NCBI GenBank assembly: GCA_005776395.1
Contig: SXPJ01000105.1
Location: 1-59,042 of the forward strand
Reading direction: 5' to 3'
Origin: Bdellovibrionales bacterium
GTDB lineage: Bacteria > Bdellovibrionota > FAC87 > UBA2466
Length of the DNA stretch: 59,042 nucleotides
Shown: positions 16,712 to 26,170 of the stretch, in pieces
How the letters are laid out: every line of letters begins with the position of its first letter
How positions within the stretch are numbered: the first letter of the stretch is position 1
Made by a program: the position numbers and the translations under genes
The notes under the pieces: model-generated
What the model saw: only the letters and a program-made list of their open reading frames with translations
The model's database searches: none
What the model was told of the DNA's origin: nothing

Positions 16712-18334
16712 ATGCCTTTTTCTAGAAAGTTATTAATCATGGGACAATTTCTTTTAATCGTATTTTATCTTGCGATTCTTTTAAGTTGTTCCTCTCAACC
16801 TCTAAAATCAAGAGAGCACACCTCAACCCTAAGCCCTGCAGAAGCTCAAGCCGACCCCAATTACCCCTTAGCCTTAGCTTTTAATAATCTCTTAAAGGAC
16901 CTACCAGAAGAAGAAACTCATCTCGAAATCGCAAAAAAAGAATGTCACAAAAATCCTTCTTTGGCCTTATGCTCTCCGTTAAAAAAACTAAAAGTTCTCA
17001 AAAAACTCCTCTCTAAAAAAACGACCGTCTACCAACCCCTGGGGATCAAACCCTTAGCCCCTTTGGCTCCAATCTTTTTAAAAAACAGGATCACTAACTG
17101 GCAAATAATTCGAAAAACTCCCATTCCTAATCTACTCAAAGGATTTCTTTCTTTAACTAAAGAACAATTACAATGGGTATCCCAACGGTCTCAAATGGAA
17201 AAAAAATGCCCCAATAACGCTGCAATAGCTGCTGCGGCAACCCTCGAAGACTATCTTCCCGATGAAATTCCATTCACCTTACTTGCATCACTTTATGAAC
17301 GTGGAGGAATCTGCACTAAAAACTCACCGATTGATCGAGAGCACTTTTTAACTCGATCCGGAATCTTTTATTTCATTTCGAAGGATTATAAAAAGGCATC
17401 GGCTATTCTGGCTAAGATTAATCCTACCGATGCCTATTCGGGAAGAACCGCATACTGGCTCTATCGTTCTAAAAAGCAAGAGGGGGATACTCACGGGGCT
17501 TCTCAGGTTTTAAGTAGACTCGCCAAACATCACCGTTTTTCCTTCCACAATTTAGTGGCCTCTCATCAGGAGAATCAAGAGCCACCACCTGAACACTCAA
17601 GAAGTTTAAGTTTCCCAACTCGTTCCAGCAAGTTTAAACAATTTAATAATGACATTCAGAGTGTAGAGCTCCTTATTCGTTTAGGATTTGAAGAGAGTGC
17701 TCACCTCATAGTGGATTGGCTCCTCACTCAACCCAAAACTCTCGAACCTGGACTTCGAGTTTATCTAGCACAACTGGGCGATGCGCAGGCGAAAGTAATG
17801 CAACTCCCAGGAATTCTAATGTTTCGACCAGAATTAATTTCAAAAGAAACACTAACTCTTAATTTTCCTCAAGCGTACTTTCCTCTGTTTGAAAAGTACC
17901 GAAGAGGCACTAGCCCTTATTTGTTATTAGCTCTCGCTAGAAGAGAGAGCTCTTTTAATCCAAAAGCAGTTTCTCCCGCTAATGCCCAAGGGTTACTACA
18001 AATGAATCCTGACACAGTCAAAGAACTTTATCCTGAAAACAAGTTTGATTTATTAGATGCCGAGACCAATATTACAATTGCTTCAAAATATCTAGAAAAA
18101 GTTTTGGATGAAATGAATGGAGATCTTCCCCTAACTCTCGCCGCCTACAATGCAGGAGAAGCACAGGCTAAGAACTGGAAGAAAAGATATCCTCGAGAGG
18201 ATAAAGTTATGTGGATCGACTTAATTCCCTATCGTGAAACCCGAGATTATGTAGCTAACGTTCTAAGTAGCTACCACTGGTATCGAAAACTTTACGAAAA
18301 TAATTCCGACTTCAGCGATCTACTTGTTAAATAG
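16712..18334 (+). CDS. Soluble lytic murein transglycosylase (lipoprotein)
   Basis: 540 residues. The N-terminal hydrophobic segment ends in a lipobox (ILLSC, Cys26). A long helical region that resembles the superhelical U-domain of Slt70 follows to about residue 390. The C-terminal SLT domain shows 'LLLALARRESSFNPKAVSP' with catalytic Glu in RRESSF, 'NAQGLLQMNPDTV' and 'LTLAAYNAGE'. It should cleave peptidoglycan with 1,6-anhydro-MurNAc formation in the periplasm. The ribosome binding site is weak, and a second ATG nine codons on would still keep the lipobox. Its last 8 nt overlap the end of the convergent acyl-CoA dehydrogenase gene. Confidence 0.85.
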   Translation: MPFSRKLLIMGQFLLIVFYLAILLSCSSQPLKSREHTSTLSPAEAQADPNYPLALAFNNLLKDLPEEETHLEIAKKECHKNPSLALCSPLKKLKVLKKLLSKKTTVYQPLGIKPLAPLAPIFLKNRITNWQIIRKTPIPNLLKGFLSLTKEQLQWVSQRSQMEKKCPNNAAIAAAATLEDYLPDEIPFTLLASLYERGGICTKNSPIDREHFLTRSGIFYFISKDYKKASAILAKINPTDAYSGRTAYWLYRSKKQEGDTHGASQVLSRLAKHHRFSFHNLVASHQENQEPPPEHSRSLSFPTRSSKFKQFNNDIQSVELLIRLGFEESAHLIVDWLLTQPKTLEPGLRVYLAQLGDAQAKVMQLPGILMFRPELISKETLTLNFPQAYFPLFEKYRRGTSPYLLLALARRESSFNPKAVSPANAQGLLQMNPDTVKELYPENKFDLLDAETNITIASKYLEKVLDEMNGDLPLTLAAYNAGEAQAKNWKKRYPREDKVMWIDLIPYRETRDYVANVLSSYHWYRKLYENNSDFSDLLVK

Positions 18335-20057
18335 TATCCCAACTGTAGCCCTCTTTTTCGACTGCATGCAAAGCTAATGAGATAATTTGTTCATCGTCAT
18401 TATCGTCAATTTTATTAAAATTGCTTCTAACTCTTCGAGAAACTTGCCCCGCAAAAACCTGAAGAATCTCCTGCTCCTGCTGCGTTCCTCCAACCCCTTT
18501 TTCTTCAATCGCAGCGGTCACCCGACTAATCACCGAAGCCAACACAAACAGATCGATCATGATATCGGCTAAACGTCGAGTCGCAAATTGCTTATTTACA
18601 ATATCTTTTCCATATTTACGTAAAAGTCGATCCACAAATGAAGCTAAGGTCTTTGTGCAGTCCTCAAACACTTCAGTTTGAGCTTTTATTGCAGGATGAG
18701 CTTTAGAAATAATGGCTTTACCTAACCCTGTGGCATAACTTACCCGTTTTCTTGCATATTCAGAAAGCACTCCAAATCCTTTAATCGGCTCTTGAAGCAC
18801 ATTCCCTAAAGATTGAGCAACCTCTTTTAATTGAGCCCCCACATCATTCATTGCAGTGAGAGCGATAAATAATCTTAAAATATCATTCGTACCTTCAAAG
18901 ATACGATTAATTCGACAGTCACGCATAATTCTCTCGTAAGGATATTCACTCATGTATCCTGTGCCGCCAGCCACTTGTAAGGACTCATCGATAGTTCTCC
19001 ACAGGCATTCAGTAGCGAACACTTTGCTAATAGCCGCCTCAACAGCATAGTCTTGATAACCGCGGTCAGATAGGCCGGCCACCATCGAAACGACAGCTTC
19101 GCTTGCGTAACACTCCACCACCATGTGGCCCAGCTTCTGCTGAACAAGACCAAACTCAGAAATGTTTTTTCCAAACTGCTGTCGACTCTTTGCATGTTGA
19201 GAAGCAAGGCGAATAGCCTTCTTCATAGCTCCGATGCTCCCCCCGCCTAAACCGGTTCGACCCACGTTCAAAATCTTCATGGCTACCTTAAAGCCTTTTC
19301 CAACCTCCCCCAATACGTGCTCCTTAGACAAACGCACATTATCAAAGCTCACGGTAGTTGTATTACTTGCTCTAAGCCCCATTTTATCTTCGTGAGGCCC
19401 CGAACTGACCCCGGGAAGATCTCGAGTTACAATAAATGCGGTCATTTGCCCCTCAGAGACATCAGTTTTAGCAAAGACAGTATAAAAATCGGCAATTCCA
19501 CCGTTAGTAATCCACAGCTTCTCCCCGTTTAGAACCCAGGACTCCCCCTCTTTAACAGCTTTCGTTTTAATCCCTGCAGCATCAGATCCGGCAGTGCTTT
19601 CCGTAAGACAAAACGCAGCAATCATCTCACCCGTCGATAATTTGGGAAGATATTTCTGTTTCTGTTCCTCAGAACCAAAAAGTATAAGGCCTCTCAGGCC
19701 AATGGAACTATGGGCTCCTGCCGTAATGGCAAGAGAACCATCGTACTGACACAATTCCTGTATAGTTCTAGAGTAAGCACTTGCAGAAAATCCCAAACCA
19801 CCAAAAGCCTCAGGAATTACAAAACCAAAAAGCCCCATTTGCTTCATCTCTTCGAGAAACTCTTTGGGCAAATCACCTGCTTTATCCCACTTTCTAAATT
19901 CACTCTCACGTCCTTTAAGCCAGGAGCTGAAAGAATCAAAAGTTGTTTTTAAAAGCTCTTTTTCATTTTTATTAATTTGAGGGAAAGGGAAAAGAATCTC
20001 TTCAACAATATTTCCCATGCATAGATTTCTCATAAAACTAATACTTTTGTCGATCAT
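18327..20057 (-). CDS. Acyl-CoA dehydrogenase
   Basis: About 576 residues, longer than the 380-residue short-chain enzymes and similar in length to VLCAD/ACAD9-like members with an extra C-terminal helical domain. Visible are 'MIAAFCLTESTAGSDAAGI', 'WVLNGEKLWITNGGIAD', 'QFGKNISEFGLVQQKL' and 'RINRIFEGTNDILRLFIAL' with the catalytic-region Glu. It catalyses alpha,beta-dehydrogenation of acyl-CoA with FAD. I start at the second ATG because GAGG lies 6 nt before it; the first ATG overlaps that site. No electron-transfer flavoprotein or beta-oxidation partner is adjacent. Confidence 0.85.
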   Translation of the reverse strand: MIDKSISFMRNLCMGNIVEEILFPFPQINKNEKELLKTTFDSFSSWLKGRESEFRKWDKAGDLPKEFLEEMKQMGLFGFVIPEAFGGLGFSASAYSRTIQELCQYDGSLAITAGAHSSIGLRGLILFGSEEQKQKYLPKLSTGEMIAAFCLTESTAGSDAAGIKTKAVKEGESWVLNGEKLWITNGGIADFYTVFAKTDVSEGQMTAFIVTRDLPGVSSGPHEDKMGLRASNTTTVSFDNVRLSKEHVLGEVGKGFKVAMKILNVGRTGLGGGSIGAMKKAIRLASQHAKSRQQFGKNISEFGLVQQKLGHMVVECYASEAVVSMVAGLSDRGYQDYAVEAAISKVFATECLWRTIDESLQVAGGTGYMSEYPYERIMRDCRINRIFEGTNDILRLFIALTAMNDVGAQLKEVAQSLGNVLQEPIKGFGVLSEYARKRVSYATGLGKAIISKAHPAIKAQTEVFEDCTKTLASFVDRLLRKYGKDIVNKQFATRRLADIMIDLFVLASVISRVTAAIEEKGVGGTQQEQEILQVFAGQVSRRVRSNFNKIDDNDDEQIISLALHAVEKEGYSWDTI

Positions 20058-20087
20058 TAGATGCCTCATTTCTGTTTTAACAAAAAC

Positions 20088-20429
20088 CTATGTAACTTCC
20101 TGATTTAACCACCCCATATAATCAGGATTGCCCCCATCGATATTTAAAAAAAGAATACAGGGCACGGAATAAGAATGAAGTCTTTTAACCTCTTTAATGA
20201 TAGCTTTCCTTTTACTCCTGAGAGTCTTTATTATCAAAACAGCTTCATTTCCGCGTTCTATTTTTCCCTGCCACCGATAAGAAGAGATCATTAAAGGTAT
20301 GATATTAATACAAGCTGCCAATTGTTTTTTAACTAACGTTTCACCTATAGTTAAGGCCTCTTTTTTGTTTTTTGTCGTAACATAGGCCAAAATAATTTTT
20401 TTTAACTTTGTTCTTTTCTTAGCCATCAT
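20088..20429 (-). CDS. cutA: CutA1 divalent-cation tolerance protein
   Basis: 113 residues. 'ILAYVTTKNKKEALTIGETLVKKQLAACINIIP' (seen in parts), 'SSYRWQGKIERGNEAVLIIKT' and 'HSYSVPCILFLNIDGGNPDYMGWL' match CutA1 in order. CutA1 forms very stable trimers; its role in metal tolerance is still poorly defined. The gene starts with two consecutive ATG codons and is divergent from the exonuclease III gene, the two starts lying about 20 nt apart. It lies 18 nt after the stretch preceding the acyl-CoA dehydrogenase start, so the two could be co-transcribed. Confidence 0.85.
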   Translation of the reverse strand: MMAKKRTKLKKIILAYVTTKNKKEALTIGETLVKKQLAACINIIPLMISSYRWQGKIERGNEAVLIIKTLRSKRKAIIKEVKRLHSYSVPCILFLNIDGGNPDYMGWLNQEVT

Positions 20430-20449
20430 TGTTACTTAGGATACCCTGC

Positions 20450-21229
20450 ATGTTGAAAGTAGTCACCTGGAACGTAAATTCTATCACTGTCAGACTAGAG
20501 AGGCTTCTTGCCTTATTAAATCGCGAAAAGCCTGATGTCGTATTGCTTCAAGAACTAAAATCTATTGAGGAGAAATTTCCTTTCGAGGCTCTTAAACAGG
20601 CGGGTTACGAGGCTATAGTCCTTGGGCAAAAGGGCTATAACGGAGTTGCGATACTCTCTAAAAAACCTCTAAATAACATTAGCAAGGGAATGGAATCTTT
20701 TTATCAGGATCCCGCAGCAAGAGTTATAAAAGGGCAATTTGGCAAAATCACCTTTGTTTGCTGCTACGTACCCAACGGTCAAGAGGTGGGTTCTGAAAAG
20801 TTCAAATATAAATTAGAATGGCTCAAAGGGTTCACTCAATTCATTAAAGAAGAATTAGAGAAAAAGTCCCCTCTAATCATAGCAGGAGATTTTAACATTG
20901 CTCCCGAAGACAGAGATGTTCATGACCCCGCTCTTTGGAGAGAAAAAATTCTCTGCTCCAATCTAGAAAGGGAAAGCTTTTTTGGGCTTCTAAAGTTGGG
21001 GCTCGAAGACACCTTTCGATTGCACTTTCAGGAGAAAGGATTGTTCTCTTGGTGGGACTACAGAGCACTTGGCTTTCAAAAAAATCAGGGGCTTAGAATT
21101 GATTTCATTATTGCCTCAAAAGATTTGGCTAAACTATGCACTCACGCCCAAATTGATCGAGATGAAAGAAAGGGCGAAAAGCCCTCTGATCACGCGCCCG
21201 TTATAGCTGAATTTAATCTACCAATCTAA
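20450..21229 (+). CDS. xth: Exodeoxyribonuclease III
   Basis: About 259 residues. 'MLKVVTWNVNSITVRLERLL', 'PDVVLLQELKSIEEKFP', 'CCYVPNGQEVGSEKF', 'IIAGDFNIAPEDRDVHDP' and 'SDHAPVIAEF' give the complete Mg-dependent exonuclease/AP-endonuclease active site (Asn, Glu, Asp-Asn, Asp-His). It repairs AP sites and 3' blocks. The start is the ATG at 20450, where the protein aligns with the family and AGGA stands 8 nt upstream; the ATG at 20429 would overlap cutA. Confidence 0.9.
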   Translation: MLKVVTWNVNSITVRLERLLALLNREKPDVVLLQELKSIEEKFPFEALKQAGYEAIVLGQKGYNGVAILSKKPLNNISKGMESFYQDPAARVIKGQFGKITFVCCYVPNGQEVGSEKFKYKLEWLKGFTQFIKEELEKKSPLIIAGDFNIAPEDRDVHDPALWREKILCSNLERESFFGLLKLGLEDTFRLHFQEKGLFSWWDYRALGFQKNQGLRIDFIIASKDLAKLCTHAQIDRDERKGEKPSDHAPVIAEFNLPI

Positions 21230-21829
21230 CCATCCTTTTTTGGCCGGTTTTTTAGCTGTATTTGGACCTAAACTCCACCCCAAAGGGGGCTCTGATGAAA
21301 CGTCTGATTTTTGAAGATTCGTATCCTCATTCCAAAGAGCATTAATTCTAAGAGGTTCAGCTTTGTGTTCGCTGAAGAGATTTAGATTTGAGTCAGATGA
21401 AGAATCAACCGTGAAGTAATTTCCCATGGAAAACTGGGTTGAAGTCCAAAGTGTTTTTAAAGATTCTGTTGTACTCATATCACGGCTGCTATTTAAAAGG
21501 CTGGAATCAAATAGCTCAAGAAACTCTTTTTTGGATCTTTGAGAGTTAACCGATGGAGAGGAGTAAAAATCCCCCTCTGAGTTAAAATCTAAACTCGATA
21601 GGGATGATCCCCCCATAAAAGTCGTACTACCCCCACTCATAATAGAATCCTTTTTTGAGTCCCCCCCTAATAAACTCCCCTGTAAAAGCGTATCTAAACT
21701 CAGATCTTGAGTTGCACTAACCCCTTCCTGTGAGAGTCCTTCAGTCGAAATTGCAAAAGAATCATCAGCCCATGTAAAGGCACCTGTAAAAAAAACTAAT
21801 AAAATTAGTAGAGATAAAAAAATCTTCAT
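21218..21829 (-). CDS. Exported Ser-rich protein of unknown function
   Basis: 203 residues. A clear signal peptide (hydrophobic to about residue 20, then WADDSFA) is followed by a low-complexity region rich in Ser, Leu, Gly and Asp with repeated 'SLDTLLQ', 'SGGSTTFMGGSS' and 'SSLDFNSEG' stretches. No known domain is visible. Its 3' end overlaps the convergent exonuclease gene by 12 nt. It is divergent from the heme-motif protein across a 343-nt region. It is probably periplasmic or surface; its function is unknown. Confidence 0.55.
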   Translation of the reverse strand: MKIFLSLLILLVFFTGAFTWADDSFAISTEGLSQEGVSATQDLSLDTLLQGSLLGGDSKKDSIMSGGSTTFMGGSSLSSLDFNSEGDFYSSPSVNSQRSKKEFLELFDSSLLNSSRDMSTTESLKTLWTSTQFSMGNYFTVDSSSDSNLNLFSEHKAEPLRINALWNEDTNLQKSDVSSEPPLGWSLGPNTAKKPAKKGWLDW

Positions 21830-22172
21830 ATTGTTCTTTTCGACAGAATTAAGGAAAGGTTTGAAGTCAGACTTATAGTATACACTGTCTAAAAGCTGAC
21901 CTCTCGATATGCCGAGTTACACAACTGAGATTAACTTTTATTTTCGATGACTTAGCAATTATTGAGAGCTTCCCACTAAGCTTTAAGGGACAATTAATGG
22001 TTTGTACTCACTTCGATTTTTAAATTAAGCCACCCTAGTTCATTCTTTCCCCCAAAAAACCCTCTCAATTTAATACCTCTAAGTTACCTACAGCTCTCTA
22101 TTGTATACACTAAACTCGTGGCACCCTGGTTGCAGACTTTAGTCATGAGTTCAATTATAAAAGGAGCTCTTT
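21830..22172. other. 343-nt divergent intergenic region
   Basis: This non-coding region separates the Ser-rich exported protein from the heme-motif protein. It contains the sigma-54 promoter described separately, and two copies of GTATACACT at about 21879-21887 and 22103-22111 that could be a regulator's site. No RNA gene or long hairpin is visible. Confidence 0.6.
22119..22134 (+). promoter_or_regulatory. Sigma-54 (RpoN) -24/-12 promoter
   Basis: TGGCAC, five bases (CCTGG), then TTGCA: an exact match to the conserved -24 GG and -12 GC elements of sigma-54 promoters with correct spacing. Transcription would begin near 22146, about 27 nt before the ATG of the heme-motif protein at 22173, whose AAGGAG ribosome binding site follows. 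Expression would need an enhancer-binding activator; the upstream GTATACACT repeat is a possible site. Confidence 0.8.
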
Positions 22173-23441
22173 ATGAAAAGCTTTTTTCGTAGTGCTTTAT
22201 TTTTATTTTTCCTATTTTTTTTAAATGGAAATCATGGGATCGCAGAAAGTGAAACCCATGGCAATTCAGGAGCCTCCCCCTCACAAACCACAACTGGATC
22301 TCGAGCAACTCAAGCGGCTCCTCTTACTGATCGAGAGATGACATTTTTATCTGATAATTTTTTCTTATCTAAACTAACTGTTTGGAATAAATATTCTGAA
22401 AAACTTCCTCAAGCGATTGAAAAGGCCATAAAAAACAAAGATGAAAAAGATAGCAGTCAAGCAATTGCAGAACTTATGGGAATGGTTAATAAAAATCAGG
22501 CTGAAAAAGTTTTGGAAAATGCAAAAAAAGAGAAAGATACGGAAAATGCAAAAAAACCCAATGCAGGTGATGAACGCTATATCGCCCTAATGGAACGTAT
22601 AGTTTGGGGAGCCAAGGCCTTTTTAAAAGATCCTTCAAAAGAGGAATCGGCTGAGAAATACAATAAAGAGTTTGATGAGGCCTTTAAAACGGTGGTGGAA
22701 CGAAACAACAATATTCTAGAAAAAATTAAACAGGCATCTGAAGGAAATGAACAGGCTAAAACTTGGCTCAGAACCAATTTAGATCCAAGTTCATTGTTGT
22801 CATTTGTCGATGGGCAAAAAAAACATGGCAACGAAAAACTCGCCGATCGTATTATTGATGCTTTATCTTTCAAAGAGGGGAGAAATAAGTTCCTAGACAT
22901 GTCTCAACAGAATGAAACACAACGATTACACCTAGGGCAAACTTCAGAAAGTGTATCTAATGCCTTCGACAAGTTTATTGAAAACAGAAAGGGATTTAAC
23001 GGAGCTGTAGTCTCCTTTTCCCCTTTTAATACCCGTCCCATGAAACAGTGGTTTGTTGATAATAATGGTAATTTTTCTACCGGTGCACCTTCCTCGTTCT
23101 CTACCCCTTCCTCCATCAGCAGATCTCAAACAGGAAATCCAATCCAATCAAATACTGTAAACCCACCGACCAGTACCAATCCCACAATAGCCTCTAATTC
23201 TAATAATAGAAATGGAGCAGCAGCGGCATACACAACAATTTTAACTACCTGTAATAAGTGCCATAGCGGTGCAGTTTCCATTGATGCCAATGGGAATCTA
23301 AGCAAAGATGGCTCCCCTAGGTCTAAAAGTGACGTTCTAAGCGCTTTTACTGGGGTAAGACAAATGGCTCAAACCAGTGTTAGATTAACTGCAACAGAAA
23401 GAGCTTCTGTCATGGCCCTAATATCTCAATGGGTGAAGTAA
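22173..23441 (+). CDS. Exported protein with single c-type heme motif (CxxCH)
   Basis: 422 residues. The signal peptide (hydrophobic residues 5-22) is followed by a charged helical region to about residue 290 and a Ser/Asn/Thr-rich linker at about 295-345. A C-terminal module of about 70 residues carries TCNKCHSG and ends in 'RLTATERASVMALISQWVK', typical of cytochrome-c-like modules. One covalent heme in the periplasm is likely; an axial Met (in 'RQMAQTS' or 'SVMALI') is possible. The upstream sigma-54 promoter makes it a regulated gene. Alanine racemase follows after 41 nt. The partner and function are unknown. Confidence 0.65.
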   Translation: MKSFFRSALFLFFLFFLNGNHGIAESETHGNSGASPSQTTTGSRATQAAPLTDREMTFLSDNFFLSKLTVWNKYSEKLPQAIEKAIKNKDEKDSSQAIAELMGMVNKNQAEKVLENAKKEKDTENAKKPNAGDERYIALMERIVWGAKAFLKDPSKEESAEKYNKEFDEAFKTVVERNNNILEKIKQASEGNEQAKTWLRTNLDPSSLLSFVDGQKKHGNEKLADRIIDALSFKEGRNKFLDMSQQNETQRLHLGQTSESVSNAFDKFIENRKGFNGAVVSFSPFNTRPMKQWFVDNNGNFSTGAPSSFSTPSSISRSQTGNPIQSNTVNPPTSTNPTIASNSNNRNGAAAAYTTILTTCNKCHSGAVSIDANGNLSKDGSPRSKSDVLSAFTGVRQMAQTSVRLTATERASVMALISQWVK

Positions 23442-23482
23442 AGTATACTTGCCTCTGCTCCTAAAAAAGCTAAAGTGAGGTC

Positions 23483-24607
23483 ATGGGGACATTGTTTCAA
23501 TTTCCGTATCGATCTGTAGCCGAAGTCTCGGTCCGATCTATCATAAAAAATCTTGTCACTCTTCGAAGCCTCTCGCAAAGAGAAATAGTTCCGGTCGTAA
23601 AAGCCGATGCTTATGGCCATGGAATTCTCCCTGTCTCACGAGCTCTAGTGACCCGAGGAAGTTGCCACACTCTATGCGTAGCCACTCTAGAAGAGGCGAT
23701 TGAATTAAGAAAAAAGATCCCTTACGCGATCTCAATCTGGGTATTGTCAGGATTTTTACCTCATCAACTAGAGGCCTATCTAAAATATCATCTAACACCT
23801 GTCATCCACAGCTTAAATCACTTAAAAAGCCTTCTCTATCATAAAAGGCTGCCAGAAATTCATCTAAAACTCGACACTGGAATGCGCCGACTGGGTCTTC
23901 TCCCCGAAGAGATGGCTGAAGCCTACCTGACTCTCGAACGGCTCGGAATCAAACTCTCAGGATTTGCAACACACTTTGCCGAGAGCGAAAATTCGGTCTC
24001 TAAATTTGTTGATGAGCAGATCGCTATCTTTCATGGTGTTTATCAGGAGTTATTACATCGCCGCCTTATTCAAACCGATGCCAGTATTCATATTGCCAAT
24101 ACAGGGGCTGTTTTAAGAAAAAAAATCGGACTGAGCTACTCCGTTCGGCCAGGAATTGGTCTATATGGAATTTCTCCTAACCCCCGTCTTTCATCTTGCG
24201 AAGCATTGGTTCCTGCTCTCTCATGGAAAGCTAGAGTTCTTTCCGTTAAGAGTCTCAACCCCTTAGACACTGTAGGTTATGGACGTAGCTACAAAGCTAA
24301 ACGACGGGAAAAGATTGCTATTATATCGATTGGATACGCAGATGGACTTCCACGACTTCTCAGCAATGAAGGAAATGTTATTATGGGAGGCCGTAAAGCC
24401 AGTATTAGAGGGCAGGTCTCCATGGACTTAACCACAGTAGACTGCACCTCTATCCCTTCAGTGAAAGAGGGCAGCTTAGTGACTTTAATTGGAAAAGAAG
24501 GGAAACAGACTGTTACAGCTTGGGATATCGCTAACTGGGCAAGAACGATCCCTTATGAAATTCTTTGCGGCATCTCCCCAAGAGTCCCACGAATATACTT
24601 GGACTAA
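23483..24607 (+). CDS. alr: Alanine racemase
   Basis: 374 residues, normal for the family. The PLP lysine lies in 'PVVKADAYGHG' (Lys40). 'KLDTGMRRLGL', 'VRPGIGLYG', 'VGYGRSYKAKRREKIAIISIGYADGLPR' (with the catalytic Tyr region) and 'GQVSMDLTTVDCT' follow in order. It interconverts L- and D-alanine for peptidoglycan. GAGG precedes the ATG. It may be read from the sigma-54 promoter of the preceding gene as well as from its own. Confidence 0.92.
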   Translation: MGTLFQFPYRSVAEVSVRSIIKNLVTLRSLSQREIVPVVKADAYGHGILPVSRALVTRGSCHTLCVATLEEAIELRKKIPYAISIWVLSGFLPHQLEAYLKYHLTPVIHSLNHLKSLLYHKRLPEIHLKLDTGMRRLGLLPEEMAEAYLTLERLGIKLSGFATHFAESENSVSKFVDEQIAIFHGVYQELLHRRLIQTDASIHIANTGAVLRKKIGLSYSVRPGIGLYGISPNPRLSSCEALVPALSWKARVLSVKSLNPLDTVGYGRSYKAKRREKIAIISIGYADGLPRLLSNEGNVIMGGRKASIRGQVSMDLTTVDCTSIPSVKEGSLVTLIGKEGKQTVTAWDIANWARTIPYEILCGISPRVPRIYLD

Positions 24608-24609
24608 TC

Positions 24610-25818
24610 TCACTCCGCTTTAGCCACATACATAGCCCGTTCATCTACAGCCAGTTGAATCAAGGTTAAATCATCTTTAAGTTTTCTTTTTGAAGTGTAT
24701 TCATCGATAACACCCATAAGTTCATTCTGCATTTTCAAAGGATCGGGCGATTGCTTGCCCATTTTTAGCAAACTTAAAATTCTTTCCTCACCCGAAATCC
24801 CCCGTTTTTTCAAGGGAAGTTCAAGACCGTTAGTATAGAGAATCATAAGATCCCCAGGTTGTAACTGAAGTACATGCTCGCGAAACTCAAAATATTCAAT
24901 CCCCCCCACTTCAGGATTTTGCAGATTGGGAACAGGTTTAGCCTCCCCCTGTCTCCATAAAATGGGTTTCAGATTTCCTGCAGAGCTGAATTGAAAAGTA
25001 AGTGAAGCCCGATCTAAGATTCCATAAAACAAAGCCATGGAGGCCTCATTTTTACTAGTGTGAATACTTTTAATTTCCTGATTTAAAAAACTGATAAATG
25101 ATTTTGAATCTGGAAAACGATCCTTCATCTCTTCTAATCTTAGTTTTAAAAGCACAGACAAAAGTGCAGCAGCCATTCCATGGGTTTTAGAATCCGCCAA
25201 TAAAATTCCGTACCTTTTCTTATCTCCGAACTCAAACACATCATAATAGTCTCCCCCTCCCTCGAGTGATGAAACAAACTTCACACTCAGACTGACTCCT
25301 GGAATATGGGGTGAAAAACGAGGCCGCAAAACTCTCTGGATATTTTCTGCTAAATCAATATCTTTTTTAAACTTATCTAGAAGCTTATTTGAAACTTCTG
25401 AAAGTTCTGTTGTTTTTTCACGGAACTGAAACAACTCTTTTTCCAATAACTTAACTTTTTTAGAGTTTTTTTGAACTTGTAGCATCTGTTGATAAGAGAA
25501 CCAAAATACTGACTCCCAACTATCTTCCAACCAAACCCCATCTTTTAATTCATTCTCGATCAGTGAACTGTAAAACTCAGCATTCAATAGGCTCTTTTTA
25601 TTAATAACCACTGACAACCAACTACCCGGAAACTTATTTCGAAGTATTTCTATTTTTTTTAAATCCTCGATATTTTCAACAGAAACTATAACCATCTCAT
25701 AAGATTGAGGCTTGTGGATAGTAGTAGATTTTTGACTCACAACACAGGAAAACCCATGGGACACCACCGTTCTTTGAAACTCCCTGCTTGGCACTACATC
25801 AACAAAAAGAAGCTTCAT
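24610..25818 (-). CDS. SpoIIE/RsbU-type serine/threonine phosphatase
   Basis: 402 residues. Residues 1-115 look like a degenerate response-regulator receiver. A coiled-coil linker (about 125-165) follows, then a PP2C-type SpoIIE domain with 'FSPHIPGVSLSVKFVSSLEGGGDYYDVFEF', 'GILLADSKTHGMAAALLSVL' and 'LQPGDLMILYTNGLEL'. The GGDYYD and DxxxHG metal ligands are recognisable, although DSKTHG replaces the usual DVxGHG. It should dephosphorylate an anti-sigma-antagonist-like protein, but no STAS or anti-sigma gene is adjacent. It follows the LapA-like gene by 16 nt. Confidence 0.8.
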   Translation of the reverse strand: MKLLFVDVVPSREFQRTVVSHGFSCVVSQKSTTIHKPQSYEMVIVSVENIEDLKKIEILRNKFPGSWLSVVINKKSLLNAEFYSSLIENELKDGVWLEDSWESVFWFSYQQMLQVQKNSKKVKLLEKELFQFREKTTELSEVSNKLLDKFKKDIDLAENIQRVLRPRFSPHIPGVSLSVKFVSSLEGGGDYYDVFEFGDKKRYGILLADSKTHGMAAALLSVLLKLRLEEMKDRFPDSKSFISFLNQEIKSIHTSKNEASMALFYGILDRASLTFQFSSAGNLKPILWRQGEAKPVPNLQNPEVGGIEYFEFREHVLQLQPGDLMILYTNGLELPLKKRGISGEERILSLLKMGKQSPDPLKMQNELMGVIDEYTSKRKLKDDLTLIQLAVDERAMYVAKAE

Positions 25819-25834
25819 AAAAGGAACCCTTCGG

Positions 25835-26170
25835 TTAGGTAAATCTCCCAGAGGCTTTTGTAGAGGTCACATCTTGAACAGGCGGCGATGTAGAAACAAC
25901 TTTATTTGATAGGTTAATTCCCAAAAGCTTCTTCTTTAATCTTCTATTCTGAACATACAAACCTAACATTTCGACACTACACAAAACTCCGCAAATAATC
26001 ATTCCAACAAAAACACTACTTAAGATGATAAATCCAATTGCAATTGGCGGAGTCTGATAAGATCCCAACTTAACTACCATCTCATCCCCATTAGCTTGAA
26101 CGAAAAGCATTCCAGTATAGGTCAGCGCAATTAACAAAAGAAACATAGGTATGATTTTTAAGCCCTTCAT
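25835..26170 (-). CDS. LapA-domain (DUF1049) membrane protein
   Basis: 111 residues with two membrane segments (about 5-25 and 44-66), a short cytoplasmic basic stretch 'QNRRLKKKLLG' and a Ser/Thr/Pro tail. This is the layout of LapA/YciS-like DUF1049 proteins. It overlaps the HIT gene by 4 nt (ATGA) and is followed by the phosphatase gene, so the three form one operon. In other bacteria LapA-type proteins act with LapB in envelope lipid control; no LapB is visible here. Confidence 0.6.
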   Translation of the reverse strand: MKGLKIIPMFLLLIALTYTGMLFVQANGDEMVVKLGSYQTPPIAIGFIILSSVFVGMIICGVLCSVEMLGLYVQNRRLKKKLLGINLSNKVVSTSPPVQDVTSTKASGRFT

